Assembly: GCA_965227905.1 (NCBI GenBank)
Contig: OZ245780.1
Location: forward strand, 4,650,001-4,714,000
Source of the DNA: CBDDHT01 sp965227905
Lineage (GTDB): Bacteria > Pseudomonadota > Alphaproteobacteria > Rhizobiales > Methyloligellaceae
Direction: 5' to 3'
Length of the DNA: 64,000 nucleotides
The translations under genes were made by a program, and so were the position numbers. The notes under the pieces were generated by a model, which saw only the letters and a program-made list of their open reading frames with translations, did not search any database and had not been told where the DNA came from. This document shows, one piece after another, positions 45,549-54,513 of this stretch (positions within the stretch are counted from its first letter, which is position 1; every line of letters begins with the position of its first letter).

Positions 45549-46739
45549 ATGAAACTCACGCAAGACACCGTTCGCCGAATAGAACTGCCATCCGACAAGA
45601 GTGAAGCCATATACTTTGATGACGACATACCTGGGTTCGGCATTCGAGTCCGGGTCGGTGGATCGCGCAACTGGATTGTTCAGTACAAGACCGGCAAGAA
45701 ACAAAGGCGCCTCACACTTGGCTCAACAAAGCTTCTCACTCCTACAAAGGCACGTGAGAGCGCTAAGGACATATTGGCCAAGGTACGTCTAGGGGAAGAT
45801 CCGGCGGGCACAAAGGCAGCAGCTCGAGCGGTAGCCGCTGACACATTTAAGGTCATCGCCGAACGTTATCTTGATCGGCAAAAGGAAAAATGGCGCCCAA
45901 AGAGCTACACGGACACGAAGCGATACCTCCTCGTGCACTGGAAACCACTGCACGAGCTGACGCTCGACAAAATCAACCGTGCAACCATAGCGGCACGCCT
46001 TGACGTCTTGGCTGACAACAATGGAAAGGCCGCGGCAAATATCGCACGTGCTTCACTATCCGCATTTTTCTCTTGGGCCATGCGGCAAGGCATTTGTGAA
46101 ACCAATCCCGTCATCGGCACCAACAAGCCTGACGATCCGGCTTTGCGTGCTCGAGATAGAGTGCTGTCCGACGATGAGTTGAAGACGATTTGGAGCGCGT
46201 TGCCGGAAAGTGACTACGGGGATGTCGTCAAACTATTGATCCTTACAGGATGCAGACGAGACGAGATTGGGGCCCTTCGTCGGACAGAGATTGATTTAGA
46301 GGCCCGCCTAATCGCCCTACCCGGGTCACGTACTAAGAACAAGCGCGCACACGATGTGCATCTTGCCGATGCCGCGCACGACATTCTCAGCGCCGCGTTG
46401 AGCCGGGGCCGTGATCCACTGTTCGGCCGTGGCAGAAATGGCTTTCAGGGATGGTCCAAGGCAAAGAAAGAGCTTGATGATAACTTGCTGGACATTGCGC
46501 ATTGGCGGTTACACGACATTCGACGAACTGTCGCCACACGCATGGGGGATCTCGGCGTTCAGCCCCATATAATCGAGGCTGTACTCAACCATGTCTCGGG
46601 CTACAAGGCTGGTGTCGCTGGCATCTACAATCGTGCCGTCTACTCGAAAGAGAAGCGCGAGGCTCTTGAGCTATGGGCCAACCACATCGAGGTGGTCTTG
46701 TCATGCGCCGACAATGTGCATCGGCTTGTCAATGCATAA
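45549..46739 (+). CDS. int: Tyrosine integrase of element 1 (P4-type)
   Basis: 396 residues from ATG 45549 (purine-rich GAGCGAAGCG upstream); the frame extension to 45456 is rejected. An N-terminal DUF4102 arm-binding domain includes the GFGIRVRVGGSRNWIVQYK region. The C-terminal catalytic domain has LTGCRRDEIGALR (Arg), HDIRRTVATR (His-x-x-Arg), a VLNH His and a terminal Tyr in IYNRAVY. It starts 151 bases after the tRNA fragment, as expected for an integrase near attL. It is separate from the downstream integrase at 57892. Confidence 0.93.
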   Translation: MKLTQDTVRRIELPSDKSEAIYFDDDIPGFGIRVRVGGSRNWIVQYKTGKKQRRLTLGSTKLLTPTKARESAKDILAKVRLGEDPAGTKAAARAVAADTFKVIAERYLDRQKEKWRPKSYTDTKRYLLVHWKPLHELTLDKINRATIAARLDVLADNNGKAAANIARASLSAFFSWAMRQGICETNPVIGTNKPDDPALRARDRVLSDDELKTIWSALPESDYGDVVKLLILTGCRRDEIGALRRTEIDLEARLIALPGSRTKNKRAHDVHLADAAHDILSAALSRGRDPLFGRGRNGFQGWSKAKKELDDNLLDIAHWRLHDIRRTVATRMGDLGVQPHIIEAVLNHVSGYKAGVAGIYNRAVYSKEKREALELWANHIEVVLSCADNVHRLVNA

Positions 46740-46815
46740 CAACGGTTTCTGCTGTACGAGATGGCGAATATTCACTGTTGGAGGGCCGCTTGGCGCACGC
46801 CCTCAGAAATCACCT

Positions 46816-47259
46816 CTAATCGTTAGGTTGCCGAGCGGGATAAACCTCAACAATCGAAAATGCCAAGAGATCTGCGATTAGATCGTCGGTTTCATCATAA
46901 CCATAGATTCCAGCATGCGAGGGGTCATCTGGCAGTATTGGCTCATGATGAGCAGAAAGCGATCTAGAGTCCTCTGTTTTCGTTTTTATATGGCTGAAGG
47001 CGTTCGCGATTTGAATGACCGCAAGACAGCCAGTAGCTGGCAGCCTAACTCCTTTTGCCGACAAGTGGTTGCGCACAATTGCGAGCTGATCGTCGCGCAG
47101 AGTAGAGTTCGTCGCTTCGAGCCAATTTGTTGACAGATAATCCTCTTTATCAGGCCTCAGCATGAAGGCAGCACCCTGCGGTGCTCCACCTTCACTACAT
47201 TTAGAAGGTGGACAAAGGCGACTTAGATGGTCCGTTTCTGCAATTTTAGCGCCCGGCAT
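46816..47259 (-). CDS. 147-residue protein, third gene of the TIGR04255 operon
   Basis: 147 residues with no recognised domain. The start ATG lies 14 bases inside the preceding gene, so the two are translationally coupled. A possible Cys-rich N-terminus (LSRLCPPSKC) and a helical middle (QLAIVRNHLSAKG) are visible. The product is not secreted by sequence. Its conserved placement in a tightly overlapping operon at the left end of an integrative element suggests a role in the same system as its neighbours. Confidence 0.65.
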   Translation of the reverse strand: MPGAKIAETDHLSRLCPPSKCSEGGAPQGAAFMLRPDKEDYLSTNWLEATNSTLRDDQLAIVRNHLSAKGVRLPATGCLAVIQIANAFSHIKTKTEDSRSLSAHHEPILPDDPSHAGIYGYDETDDLIADLLAFSIVEVYPARQPND

Positions 47260-47986
47260 TCTCCGCCCATCGGCTCACATTTAGAGTGTCTACCACCTCG
47301 ATAAGGCCGTCCCACGAAGATATGCCAGACATCCTATGGACCTTCCCCTTACGACGAGGATCAGGGCGAAACACAACAAACCGAACCATACCATCCGCGA
47401 GAAAATCAACAGCAAGATGCGCGGTCTCATCCCGAGTCCATTGCGCTCGGAAAGTTGCGGCTGGCGTAATCGTAATTTGTGGCGCGCGAAAATTCGGCAC
47501 TGCCTCCAGGAATTGAAGCATGTGCCGCAATGACGCCCCCGAACAATCTTGCCATTGCTCACCTTCATCGATAACTGCTTCCAGCAAGAAATCGAGGCGG
47601 TCTGCCAGATCCCGCCCGTACGGAAGCGACGAAAGGAACCGCAGCCAGCAAATGTTCTGTCTCAGTTCGGTTTCTGGCGATCGAACAGTATCCAGCAGAT
47701 GAAAAACGCCACTGCTAAAGGAACCCTGATCCGGGATACTGAGCACCGACGAAGGGGAACTGCTGTAGACAACGACCATCGAGTCATTGCGCTCCGTAGT
47801 CGAGATTGGAAACCGATTCAAACAGGACCAATGCAGCACGGGGGCATGCAATATTTTCAGGTCAGTGCTGCCCTGATCGATATCTTCCTCTGTTTGATCG
47901 ATGTCCGTCGCGGAGCCCATTGATGGCCTGAACGACTTGGCAGCGAAGAAATCCGCATAGTTCGCGAGTGTATCGGTGTCAGTCAT
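47246..47986 (-). CDS. 246-residue protein, second gene of the TIGR04255 operon
   Basis: 246 residues from ATG 47986, which overlaps the preceding gene's stop by 8 bases (ATGACTGA). No known domain is recognised; the sequence is mixed alpha/beta with an aromatic-rich region and ends RMSGISSWDGLIEVVDTLNVSRWAENAGR, spanned here by region only. No membrane segments. Its overlaps with both neighbours show that the three genes are co-translated. Confidence 0.7.
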   Translation of the reverse strand: MTDTDTLANYADFFAAKSFRPSMGSATDIDQTEEDIDQGSTDLKILHAPVLHWSCLNRFPISTTERNDSMVVVYSSSPSSVLSIPDQGSFSSGVFHLLDTVRSPETELRQNICWLRFLSSLPYGRDLADRLDFLLEAVIDEGEQWQDCSGASLRHMLQFLEAVPNFRAPQITITPAATFRAQWTRDETAHLAVDFLADGMVRFVVFRPDPRRKGKVHRMSGISSWDGLIEVVDTLNVSRWAENAGR

Positions 47987-48776
47987 GTTTACCCCAGAGT
48001 TCCTCTTGTGCCCTCTCGGTTGTGATGTCTTCAAACCCCCGAACTATCCATTCATGCGCCAGCGAAAACCAATTTACATAATCTAATGGCTCACTGGTCG
48101 GAATACCACGTGCTGCAAGCTCCAAAACTAACAACTCCTTATCATCCGAGAGCCTTTTGGCTTGCGAAAATTTCGTAGTCAGATTTCCGTGATCGTCTGG
48201 CAAGGTAAAGGTCGCGTTCCAATTAACCCTAGTGGGAGTTGGAAGAAAATCATCCGATTGCTCACGCCAGTTCAGCCCGTCAATGACCTTTGCTGCGTCG
48301 GCCGGGAACGTCCACTCGTTGGGCTCCGGAATGTGATTAATATAAGTCAGTTCGTACTCTCGCACCGCGAAGTCACCGAATCCATTCTCCGTGCAGAATG
48401 CCTGAAAATCTCGAAAAAGATCAAAAAAACTTTTGGATAATTCTTCGTATCTCGGATAAGCACCGCCCTTTTCGCGAGCTCTCCAGTTAAATAGGAACCT
48501 GCCTGCTTGCAATTGAATCAACCGATCATCGTTGTCGTTTATCAACCAGACGCGTGGAATGGGCAATCCGGTGGCCGGATCATCGACGATCGTCCCAACC
48601 ATTAACGGCGCGTGCTCGCACTTAGGGAATTTTTCGGCATGTCGTGTCCAGAATGCGCCAACATGTGGAATCATCCATTGCCTATACGGCTCGAAGCTGA
48701 CTCCGAAAACAACCTCGATTAAGGGCGGATGTTCATATTCTGCCCGTCTCGCTGTCTGGGTGTCGCGTTCTGTCAT
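47979..48776 (-). CDS. TIGR04255-family protein
   Basis: 265 residues from ATG 48776. The family N-terminus PPLIEVVFGVSFEPY is present, followed by a PRVWLINDNDDRLIQLQAGRFLFNWR segment and a YINHIP motif, as in TIGR04255 proteins. The family is found in mobile elements and near phage-related genes, but no biochemical function is established. It leads a three-gene overlapping operon. Earlier starts at 48806 or 48833 are possible and would lengthen the N-terminus. Confidence 0.8.
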   Translation of the reverse strand: MTERDTQTARRAEYEHPPLIEVVFGVSFEPYRQWMIPHVGAFWTRHAEKFPKCEHAPLMVGTIVDDPATGLPIPRVWLINDNDDRLIQLQAGRFLFNWRAREKGGAYPRYEELSKSFFDLFRDFQAFCTENGFGDFAVREYELTYINHIPEPNEWTFPADAAKVIDGLNWREQSDDFLPTPTRVNWNATFTLPDDHGNLTTKFSQAKRLSDDKELLVLELAARGIPTSEPLDYVNWFSLAHEWIVRGFEDITTERAQEELWGKHD

Positions 48777-49026
48777 GAGGGCACTCAAACCTTGTGAGGG
48801 GCCCATCGAAGCATGCGCAAACTCCATATGCAATATGCACCGCCTCGAGGCCGCTTGGTTGACATAGCTCGATCAGACATCCCTCGATCGCCTCGTCGCG
48901 AAAACTCCTGAGCCGGCCCCTGCCCGACAGTAACGCATCCGGGGATACGCCAAGCATTGGAGTTTGATTCGAAGTGGCATCAATACTGGCCACCACAACC
49001 TTGGGTCTATTAGGTTCAAAAAGCAT
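48733..49026 (-). CDS. Small 97-residue reading frame, uncertain
   Basis: 97 residues starting three bases after the stop of the virion-like gene and overlapping the TIGR04255 start by 44 bases. The close spacing suggests a real gene bridging the two units, but it shows no recognised domain and the second half overlaps another coding frame, so confidence is low. Confidence 0.35.
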   Translation of the reverse strand: MLFEPNRPKVVVASIDATSNQTPMLGVSPDALLSGRGRLRSFRDEAIEGCLIELCQPSGLEAVHIAYGVCACFDGPLTRFECPHDRTRHPDSETGRI

Positions 49027-49029
49027 TAC

Positions 49030-50904
49030 TCAGAGGTGCACATCTCGGAAAGACGTTTTTTGGAGCTCAATCTGTAGCTCCCGTTCGCGCTTGAGTTCAT
49101 CACGGCGCGCTTCCACAGATGCCTTGCGAGCAGCCTTAACGTCCGCACGAAACACTAAGCCTGACGCAGTCTGTAGAGTCCGTATTCCGTTCACTAGCTG
49201 AAACCAAACTACGCCATAGCTGGGCGGCCGGCCTTTGCGAATGTCCTCGTCAGTTTGCGGTACAGCCTCGATAAAGATGTCATTGAGCGGGATCAGGTCT
49301 CCACGCAGCACAAGCTTGTTCACATCCTCAACCAGTTGCTTCGAGAAGTACTCATGGCCACCGTCAACCTTGGGATAATGCGACTCTGGTGGATGCTTCA
49401 TCAGTCGTCTCGTGCCGTTGATCGATGACACGTCATAAGTCCTTCGAACATCTCTGACGGCCAAATTCTTGGAAATTTCGGCGTCTCCGGTCCGGACGAA
49501 ATGATCTCGAAAAAAGCGTCGGTAGACTCCAAGGATTACAGCTCCTCGTCGAGGCGAACCACCGAACTCGAAGCCTTCACTCTGTGTGATACCGCGCAGT
49601 TCAGCCTCGCGGCGTGACACGAATTTCCCAGTGATTTGATCAGAAACATCGTCCAGCTGAATCTTGGACGCTATCTTCCGTGCCTCGGTTCCCAAGACTT
49701 CAGCGCGCGCCTTGAATTCGGGTGTCTTGGTCTCCTCAATGCGCCTGACGGCTTCCAGGGGCGGTAGCCCGCCATCCAAGACAAGGGCGTTAAAGTGCTC
49801 GGCGTCTGCGCGGATGTCCGCGAAGTGTTTGGTGCCGGCAAATGCCCCCGGCTTCTCTCTAAGAACAAGCGCTACGGATTGATATGCATACACCTTGGCC
49901 TCGGTCGTGCCGTTCGTCGCCATGGCCCGAAGTTGTGACAATGCATCTACAGGAACATATCCGGTATCCTTTACTAGCTCGCCGAGCCGTTGGGCGCCTA
50001 CCTCGCTCAGTTCGGTGAGCTGGCCTGAGATACCAGATTGCTCAAACGCCGCATCGATTAACTCACGATCCGCCTTGGATCCTGGGTCAACCGGAATGAT
50101 CCCCGCGACAATATCGCGTGCCCGAGCACGTTGCGCCGCTTCCTGTCGTTGTTTCTCCGCAGCCGATGACGCACGCACCTTGAACTCGGTTCGTTGGAGA
50201 TTGCTCAAAGGCGAATAGCGATCACTGTCTATGTCCGCCATCAACCCTGCAGGGTCTGTCGCCAGGCGAATGATCGCGTCTGCCCTGACGGCGCCATTGA
50301 TGTATCGATCGCCCAGTGCATCAGCTTGAGCCGGTGTGAACAATCCAGACCGCTGGCCGACCGTAATGCCAGCTCGGATGTCTGCCAGCGCCTGAGCGCG
50401 TTGTTGGTCATTTGCCTCGGGATCAGTGAAACGCTCGACATGTGCCTCGAACGCATTTTCAGCATCAACGCGAGCAGCGTTTCTCGAAAGTGAGAGGGAT
50501 CGAGACAAGACGCGATCACGGGAACTCTCGATGCGGGCCTCAGCACCGAGCATCCAACGATTGCGAAGTGATCGGCTCCGAATCTTGGCCGCCGTTTTAT
50601 CTCTGAGTGACTGGACCGAGTCGTCGAACTTCTTTCCATGTTCCGCAAAGTTCGGATTCTCTGAGATCGTGCGCTCAAGCTGGGACAGACCAACGGTCAG
50701 TTCACCATCAGACCGGATAGCGTCACTGCTGTCCCGTTCCTTCTTGACCTGCTCAGCAAATTTGCCGACAGCGGTACTGAATTCAGCAATACCTTCGCCG
50801 ACACCGGAGGTACCAACCGAGCCGGGATTCTGGAGCCTGGCAATAGGCCGTTCAGCCCGTGCAGATCCGGCACTTATAGATGTTTTGTCAGGCAGGACGG
50901 GCAC
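49030..50904 (-). CDS. Large phage virion-like (internal or tail) protein
   Basis: 624 residues from GTG 50904, which has AGGAG 8 bases upstream; TTG 50910 is an alternative. The protein is long and helical with many charged segments (AEKQRQEAAQRARARDIVAG, SVEARRDELKRERELQIELQ) and no enzyme motif, resembling internal virion or tail-lumen proteins of alphaproteobacterial phages. It is the only large structural-type gene in the element. Alternatively it could be a cargo filament-like protein. It lies downstream of the small packaging-region genes with a gap of about 120 bases. Confidence 0.55.
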   Translation of the reverse strand: MPVLPDKTSISAGSARAERPIARLQNPGSVGTSGVGEGIAEFSTAVGKFAEQVKKERDSSDAIRSDGELTVGLSQLERTISENPNFAEHGKKFDDSVQSLRDKTAAKIRSRSLRNRWMLGAEARIESSRDRVLSRSLSLSRNAARVDAENAFEAHVERFTDPEANDQQRAQALADIRAGITVGQRSGLFTPAQADALGDRYINGAVRADAIIRLATDPAGLMADIDSDRYSPLSNLQRTEFKVRASSAAEKQRQEAAQRARARDIVAGIIPVDPGSKADRELIDAAFEQSGISGQLTELSEVGAQRLGELVKDTGYVPVDALSQLRAMATNGTTEAKVYAYQSVALVLREKPGAFAGTKHFADIRADAEHFNALVLDGGLPPLEAVRRIEETKTPEFKARAEVLGTEARKIASKIQLDDVSDQITGKFVSRREAELRGITQSEGFEFGGSPRRGAVILGVYRRFFRDHFVRTGDAEISKNLAVRDVRRTYDVSSINGTRRLMKHPPESHYPKVDGGHEYFSKQLVEDVNKLVLRGDLIPLNDIFIEAVPQTDEDIRKGRPPSYGVVWFQLVNGIRTLQTASGLVFRADVKAARKASVEARRDELKRERELQIELQKTSFRDVHL

Positions 50905-51025
50905 GATCAAAGCTCCTATTCTCTAATTTCCAATAAGCGGGTCTTATTGGATTAATTGGCTATTTTAAGCGATTTACAGCCACATTTCTTTCAACATAAT
51001 CGTATTGGGAAGATTATGGGAAATT

Positions 51026-51307
51026 TTATGCCCCTTTTTGCGGCTCAATCGCTTTCAGCGCCTCGACGAATCCGTCGAAGAACCATCTTTCCGACGGGTG
51101 ACAATTCAAAGGCCGATATGGCCAGCCGATTGCCTTGGCGAGACGGTCCACCATGGCGCAACCCTCATCATTCAGCCGTCCACGCTCTGCCAGTTGGAAC
51201 GTGAACAGAATTCTCTTAGCCATCTCTAGCGCAGTCACCGGCTCACGAGGCCTTGTCGGTGCCAGCCGTATCTCTTCGAGTTTCCGTAACCGGGCTTCAA
51301 CACTCAT
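51026..51307 (-). CDS. Small phage-type protein, 93 residues
   Basis: 93 residues, ATG overlapping the stop of the previous gene by four bases (ATGA). Basic N-terminus and helical body, similar to short proteins near terminase in alphaproteobacterial prophages. No motif. Confidence 0.65.
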   Translation of the reverse strand: MSVEARLRKLEEIRLAPTRPREPVTALEMAKRILFTFQLAERGRLNDEGCAMVDRLAKAIGWPYRPLNCHPSERWFFDGFVEALKAIEPQKGA

Positions 51308-51564
51308 GGGTGCATTCTCGTCACGTTAGCCGAATAATTGACTGTGCTTGCTGCCGGGTCCTGCTTCTCCAGCTCCTCAAGACGCCTTTCCAGATCGGAA
51401 ACCTCAAGGCTCTGTCGCAGTATGTGCAAGATCCGCGCATAGAGGTTGGCTGAGTCCTCAGCGATCTCACCACGGCGCACTGCCCGGTAAACCTTGCCAA
51501 GTTCCGCGGACACACGGCCAACCGTATCCAGTTTGCCTATCTGTGGTTTTCGTTTCGCCACCAA
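51304..51564 (-). CDS. Small phage-type coiled protein, 86 residues
   Basis: 86 residues containing ELGKVYRAVRRGEI and LEVSDLERRLEELE, a pattern common to proteins encoded upstream of phage terminases in Alphaproteobacteria. The start is TTG 51564 or GTG 51561. Co-translated with the 93-residue gene. A terminase large subunit is missing. Confidence 0.65.
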   Translation of the reverse strand: MVAKRKPQIGKLDTVGRVSAELGKVYRAVRRGEIAEDSANLYARILHILRQSLEVSDLERRLEELEKQDPAASTVNYSANVTRMHP

Positions 51565-51686
51565 TTGCTTACCCTCTCACAGCTCTATGTTCTAAGGCCT
51601 ACAGACCGACACTTCGGGTTACTTTTGTATGTTCTAGCGCCGTCTTGTTGATGCCATCGGCTCAGATACACGTTCGTCTGGTGGTG

Positions 51687-52187
51687 TTATTGGATGACTT
51701 GATCGCGATAGTCGCTCGCCATCATGGCGATTGCCGCTTCCGGGGTATGCAGGCCTTTCTGCACCACCATGCCGTCAGAACGACGAATGATCATCCAGCG
51801 ATCGGTTAGACCAGCAAACATGATCCGAAAGTGCGTGCCCATGTATTGCTGGTCACGGCAGGGCTCCAGATCCTTCCAGATCAACTCGCGGGTTTCGACG
51901 CGTCCGCTGCGTGCGTCCACACTCACAACAAGCAGGAGTGTCCAGAAGCTCATATCTTCGGCCCGTACTTCGATCATCGCACCGTCTGTGATTTTGTGAG
52001 CCATTTTGACGAAAAAGACGTCCGTCAAAATATCCTGCCGCGATGTGCCCTTCGGAACTGTCGCCAACCAATTCTGTGCTTCGTATCGTGCCTCGCCAAA
52101 ACGTTTAGGGTCCATCATGACAGTGCCCCTAGTTGCCAGTTTGTCAGCCGCCTGCTCGGCGGCCGCCGCATCATCTGCTTTCGCCAT
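51687..52187 (-). CDS. Phage-type protein of unknown function, 166 residues
   Basis: 166 residues from ATG 52187, four bases after the upstream stop. Contains VRAEDMSFWTLLLVVSVDARSG-type strands and MIIRRSDGMVVQKGLHTPEAA, as in small phage proteins that accompany portal or packaging modules. No catalytic motif. Confidence 0.6.
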   Translation of the reverse strand: MAKADDAAAAEQAADKLATRGTVMMDPKRFGEARYEAQNWLATVPKGTSRQDILTDVFFVKMAHKITDGAMIEVRAEDMSFWTLLLVVSVDARSGRVETRELIWKDLEPCRDQQYMGTHFRIMFAGLTDRWMIIRRSDGMVVQKGLHTPEAAIAMMASDYRDQVIQ

Positions 52188-52191
52188 CTGT

Positions 52192-52893
52192 CTAGATTTC
52201 CTCTTTGTTGAAATCGGAGGCATCATTGCCCCCATCGGGATCGTTAGGTTTGTCCGAAGAGAATCCGCCTTCAGCTTTCAGGATCTCACCAAATTCGACG
52301 TCTAGTTTTTCTCCGTAGTATCGATGGATATCAGTCTTCATGATCGATCGGATTTCGTCTTTGCGCGCAGCTCGAGCGCGAAGGCTCGATGCATGTATCG
52401 CCGCTGGCGGTTCTCCTTCATTCTCCGCGCTCGAGCCCGATAGAGGCGTACGCGGCGGTTGCGAGGAATCTTCGTCATAGAGACCTTGCCTTTCGATGAT
52501 GTTGTGTAAGTCGCGTTGTGCGTTGACGTCCCGCTGATAGGCATCGGGATCACTCGCCATCAGGTCGCGGATTTCGCGCTCCCGGTCTTGGTCCTCAGCT
52601 CTTGTTGGATCGGGAGGTTGTTCAGGGCCATTCTCTGCCGAATTGACCATCCAGTCCGTAACCGAAAGTTCCTGCTCGGCGCCAAGGCCAACTTGATCGG
52701 AAAAGACAACAAACGAATTGAACACGTCGACATCAGAACTCCACCGCATGTGGTTGTCCTGATACCATTTGTAGGCCTGTTCGATTTGATCACCTGACCA
52801 ACCGTTGTCTTTTGCGACAGATTGGAAAGCTCGGATCCAAGGTTCGTCATCGCTTCCGAACCCGTACTGTCGAAGGCTTGGGTGCAGAGCCAT
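52192..52893 (-). CDS. Phage-type acidic protein, 233 residues
   Basis: 233 residues starting MALHPSLRQYG; the start ATG at 52893 overlaps the previous stop as TAATG, fixing it. The protein is acidic, with a Gln/Glu-rich middle and the ending DGGNDASDF, similar to scaffolding-like or portal-adjacent proteins in rhizobial prophages. Function unknown. Confidence 0.7.
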   Translation of the reverse strand: MALHPSLRQYGFGSDDEPWIRAFQSVAKDNGWSGDQIEQAYKWYQDNHMRWSSDVDVFNSFVVFSDQVGLGAEQELSVTDWMVNSAENGPEQPPDPTRAEDQDREREIRDLMASDPDAYQRDVNAQRDLHNIIERQGLYDEDSSQPPRTPLSGSSAENEGEPPAAIHASSLRARAARKDEIRSIMKTDIHRYYGEKLDVEFGEILKAEGGFSSDKPNDPDGGNDASDFNKEEI

Positions 52894-53228
52894 TAGGGCC
52901 TTCCGCTGAACTGATTGAGACGTTCGCGCAGAGCATCGAGAGCTTGACGTGCCTGGGTTGCCATCACCCACCCCCTGCCCGGTTCTTTCGGTGTGCCGAT
53001 GAACGCCTTGGGGTCCTCTGCCCGATCGTTCTCAAGCTGATCGATGAAACGATTTGCCTCTGTTTGCCAATCCATGAAATTGGATCCTCTTGCTTCGCGC
53101 CGCATCCATTCCACAACCGCTCGCCGAATGACTGCCGCTGACGATGTCAGTTCGTGTTCAGCCACCGCGGCGATCGAAGCCTCAAGATCAGACGGAAGGC
53201 GGATGCTGATGTGCTTTTGGTTGCTCAT
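52893..53228 (-). CDS. Ribbon-helix-helix DNA-binding protein
   Basis: 111 residues from ATG 53228. An N-terminal CopG/Arc-like segment (ISIRLPSDLEASIAAVAEHE) with the expected strand and two helices is followed by a C-terminal MDWQTEANRFIDQLEND helix. It can act as a small regulator or antitoxin; no toxin is adjacent. It overlaps the next gene by TAATG. Confidence 0.75.
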   Translation of the reverse strand: MSNQKHISIRLPSDLEASIAAVAEHELTSSAAVIRRAVVEWMRREARGSNFMDWQTEANRFIDQLENDRAEDPKAFIGTPKEPGRGWVMATQARQALDALRERLNQFSGRP

Positions 53229-53341
53229 GAAGCACATTCTAGCACTTCGGCTTATCTGCTTCTAACGGACATATTTGGACAAACAGAGACAGCGCTATAT
53301 TTTTGCTTGCGAACTTTCACACTCCGATCGATGAGCTACTC

Positions 53342-53935
53342 TCAATTGTTCAAACCTTCGACGACATCAGCCACCTGCCTCAGCGCACGAACCTCTGCCT
53401 TCTCCACTTCTGCATCACCCCCCATGGCAGATATACATGTGTCCCCCCTACCGGACTGAGCTGAACCACGTTTATTGAACTTTTCGGCGTTTGTGTCCTT
53501 CCTGCCGGACTGAGAAACCGCCTGCGTCCTTCCTGACGGACTTTGTGTCCCTCCTGCCGGACGTGGCGACGCCGGGAAGTTTCGCTTTGGACGATCAAAC
53601 GTTACGTCGCATCGATAGAACATCAAGCGCCATTCAGTTGCTCGCTTCCCACGCCAATTGCCAACCTTCATCGGCCGAACCAGGCCGGCGTCATCCAATT
53701 CAATCAAAGCTCGGGATGCTGAATCTTTCGAGCAATTAAGCTCTTTGGCCAATTCCCGCACACCAAGACCGATCTTTCCGTTATTGCAGCCAGTGTATCT
53801 GTCCAGTAGCTCAATTAGAGAACACCGCGCGTACGTGCTCAGACTTTGGAAAGCATCCGATCGTTTCACGTGGTGGAAAAGTTGAATGAAGGAAGGGCCT
53901 TTGGTGGTACGACCCTTCCTATTGTGCTTTGGCAT
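53342..53935 (-). CDS. Helix-turn-helix initiator-like protein with internal repeats
   Basis: 197 residues from ATG 53935; GTG 53947 or ATG 53938 are possible. The N-terminal part has a replication-initiator-like HTH (GLGVRELAKELNCSKDSASRAL). The C-terminal tail contains repeated QSGRKDT / QSGRGDT / SPSGRTQ motifs encoded by four iteron-like 22-base repeats (53439-53566). Related rhizobial phage proteins also carry such repeats. A role in element replication is plausible. Confidence 0.75.
   Translation of the reverse strand: MPKHNRKGRTTKGPSFIQLFHHVKRSDAFQSLSTYARCSLIELLDRYTGCNNGKIGLGVRELAKELNCSKDSASRALIELDDAGLVRPMKVGNWRGKRATEWRLMFYRCDVTFDRPKRNFPASPRPAGGTQSPSGRTQAVSQSGRKDTNAEKFNKRGSAQSGRGDTCISAMGGDAEVEKAEVRALRQVADVVEGLNN
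53439..53566. repeat. Four iteron-like 22-bp repeats inside the initiator gene
   Basis: Copies begin at 53439, 53493, 53524 and 53545 and share the core GTCC-n(2-4)-CTgcCGGAC, with spacings of 54, 31 and 21 bases. Location within a DNA-binding gene recalls phage origins placed inside initiator genes such as lambda O. An origin function is not shown. Confidence 0.6.
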
Positions 53936-53976
53936 CATGCACCCCACTAACGCTTATCCACGTGCGCGCGTGAAAT

Positions 53977-54240
53977 TCATTGGCCAATGCCGGCTCCTCT
54001 CAACCAATGTTTCAGGTAACCGGCGTACTCATCCATCATGTCTTCAAACGTCCAGATTCCCGCCTGAGCGAAACCGATTTGACTCTGAACGGCTCCGAAC
54101 TGCTCGGGCCTCAACTCCTGGAGACGGATCAAATCGGCCTCTGTGAAATGCCGCAAAAGCCACTGACAACCGAGGCGCGTTTCTCGATCGTCGTCGCTGT
54201 CGTACGGACGGCCATGAGGGAACTGCAGGACGTTATCCAT
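53977..54240 (-). CDS. Small element protein, 87 residues
   Basis: 87 residues from ATG 54240, overlapping the AlpA gene stop by eight bases. Acidic N-terminus and a helical second half; no recognised domain. Coupling to AlpA suggests a regulatory or replication accessory role. Confidence 0.65.
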   Translation of the reverse strand: MDNVLQFPHGRPYDSDDDRETRLGCQWLLRHFTEADLIRLQELRPEQFGAVQSQIGFAQAGIWTFEDMMDEYAGYLKHWLRGAGIGQ

Positions 54241-54442
54241 GCTGCGGCTCACGGTTTACAGCAAGTTCATCGACCCACGCATCAAGATCGCAAATGCGAT
54301 AGCCACGCCGGTTCGACCCGATCATCACAAATCTGGGCCCGGTACCATCTTTGAACCTTCGCTTAAGAGTCTTTGAGGAAATGCCGAGATACTCTGCGGC
54401 CCGCGGCTCGGGCAGAACGCGTTTGGGAAGATTTTCTAGCAT
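54233..54442 (-). CDS. AlpA/excisionase-type helix-turn-helix protein
   Basis: 69 residues from ATG 54442, with AGGAG nine bases upstream. AAEYLGISSKTLKRRFKDG is a MerR-like helix-turn-helix used by AlpA and excisionase proteins, followed by RGYRICDLDAWVDEL. It probably controls element genes or excision. The longer frame to 54856 is not needed. Confidence 0.85.
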   Translation of the reverse strand: MLENLPKRVLPEPRAAEYLGISSKTLKRRFKDGTGPRFVMIGSNRRGYRICDLDAWVDELAVNREPQHG

Positions 54443-54513
54443 TAGCGGCTCCTTTCTTCCGCTTTTGGCTAGAACTTTCCTACAACACTTAAGACGGGGC
54501 TTTTTTGTATTAG

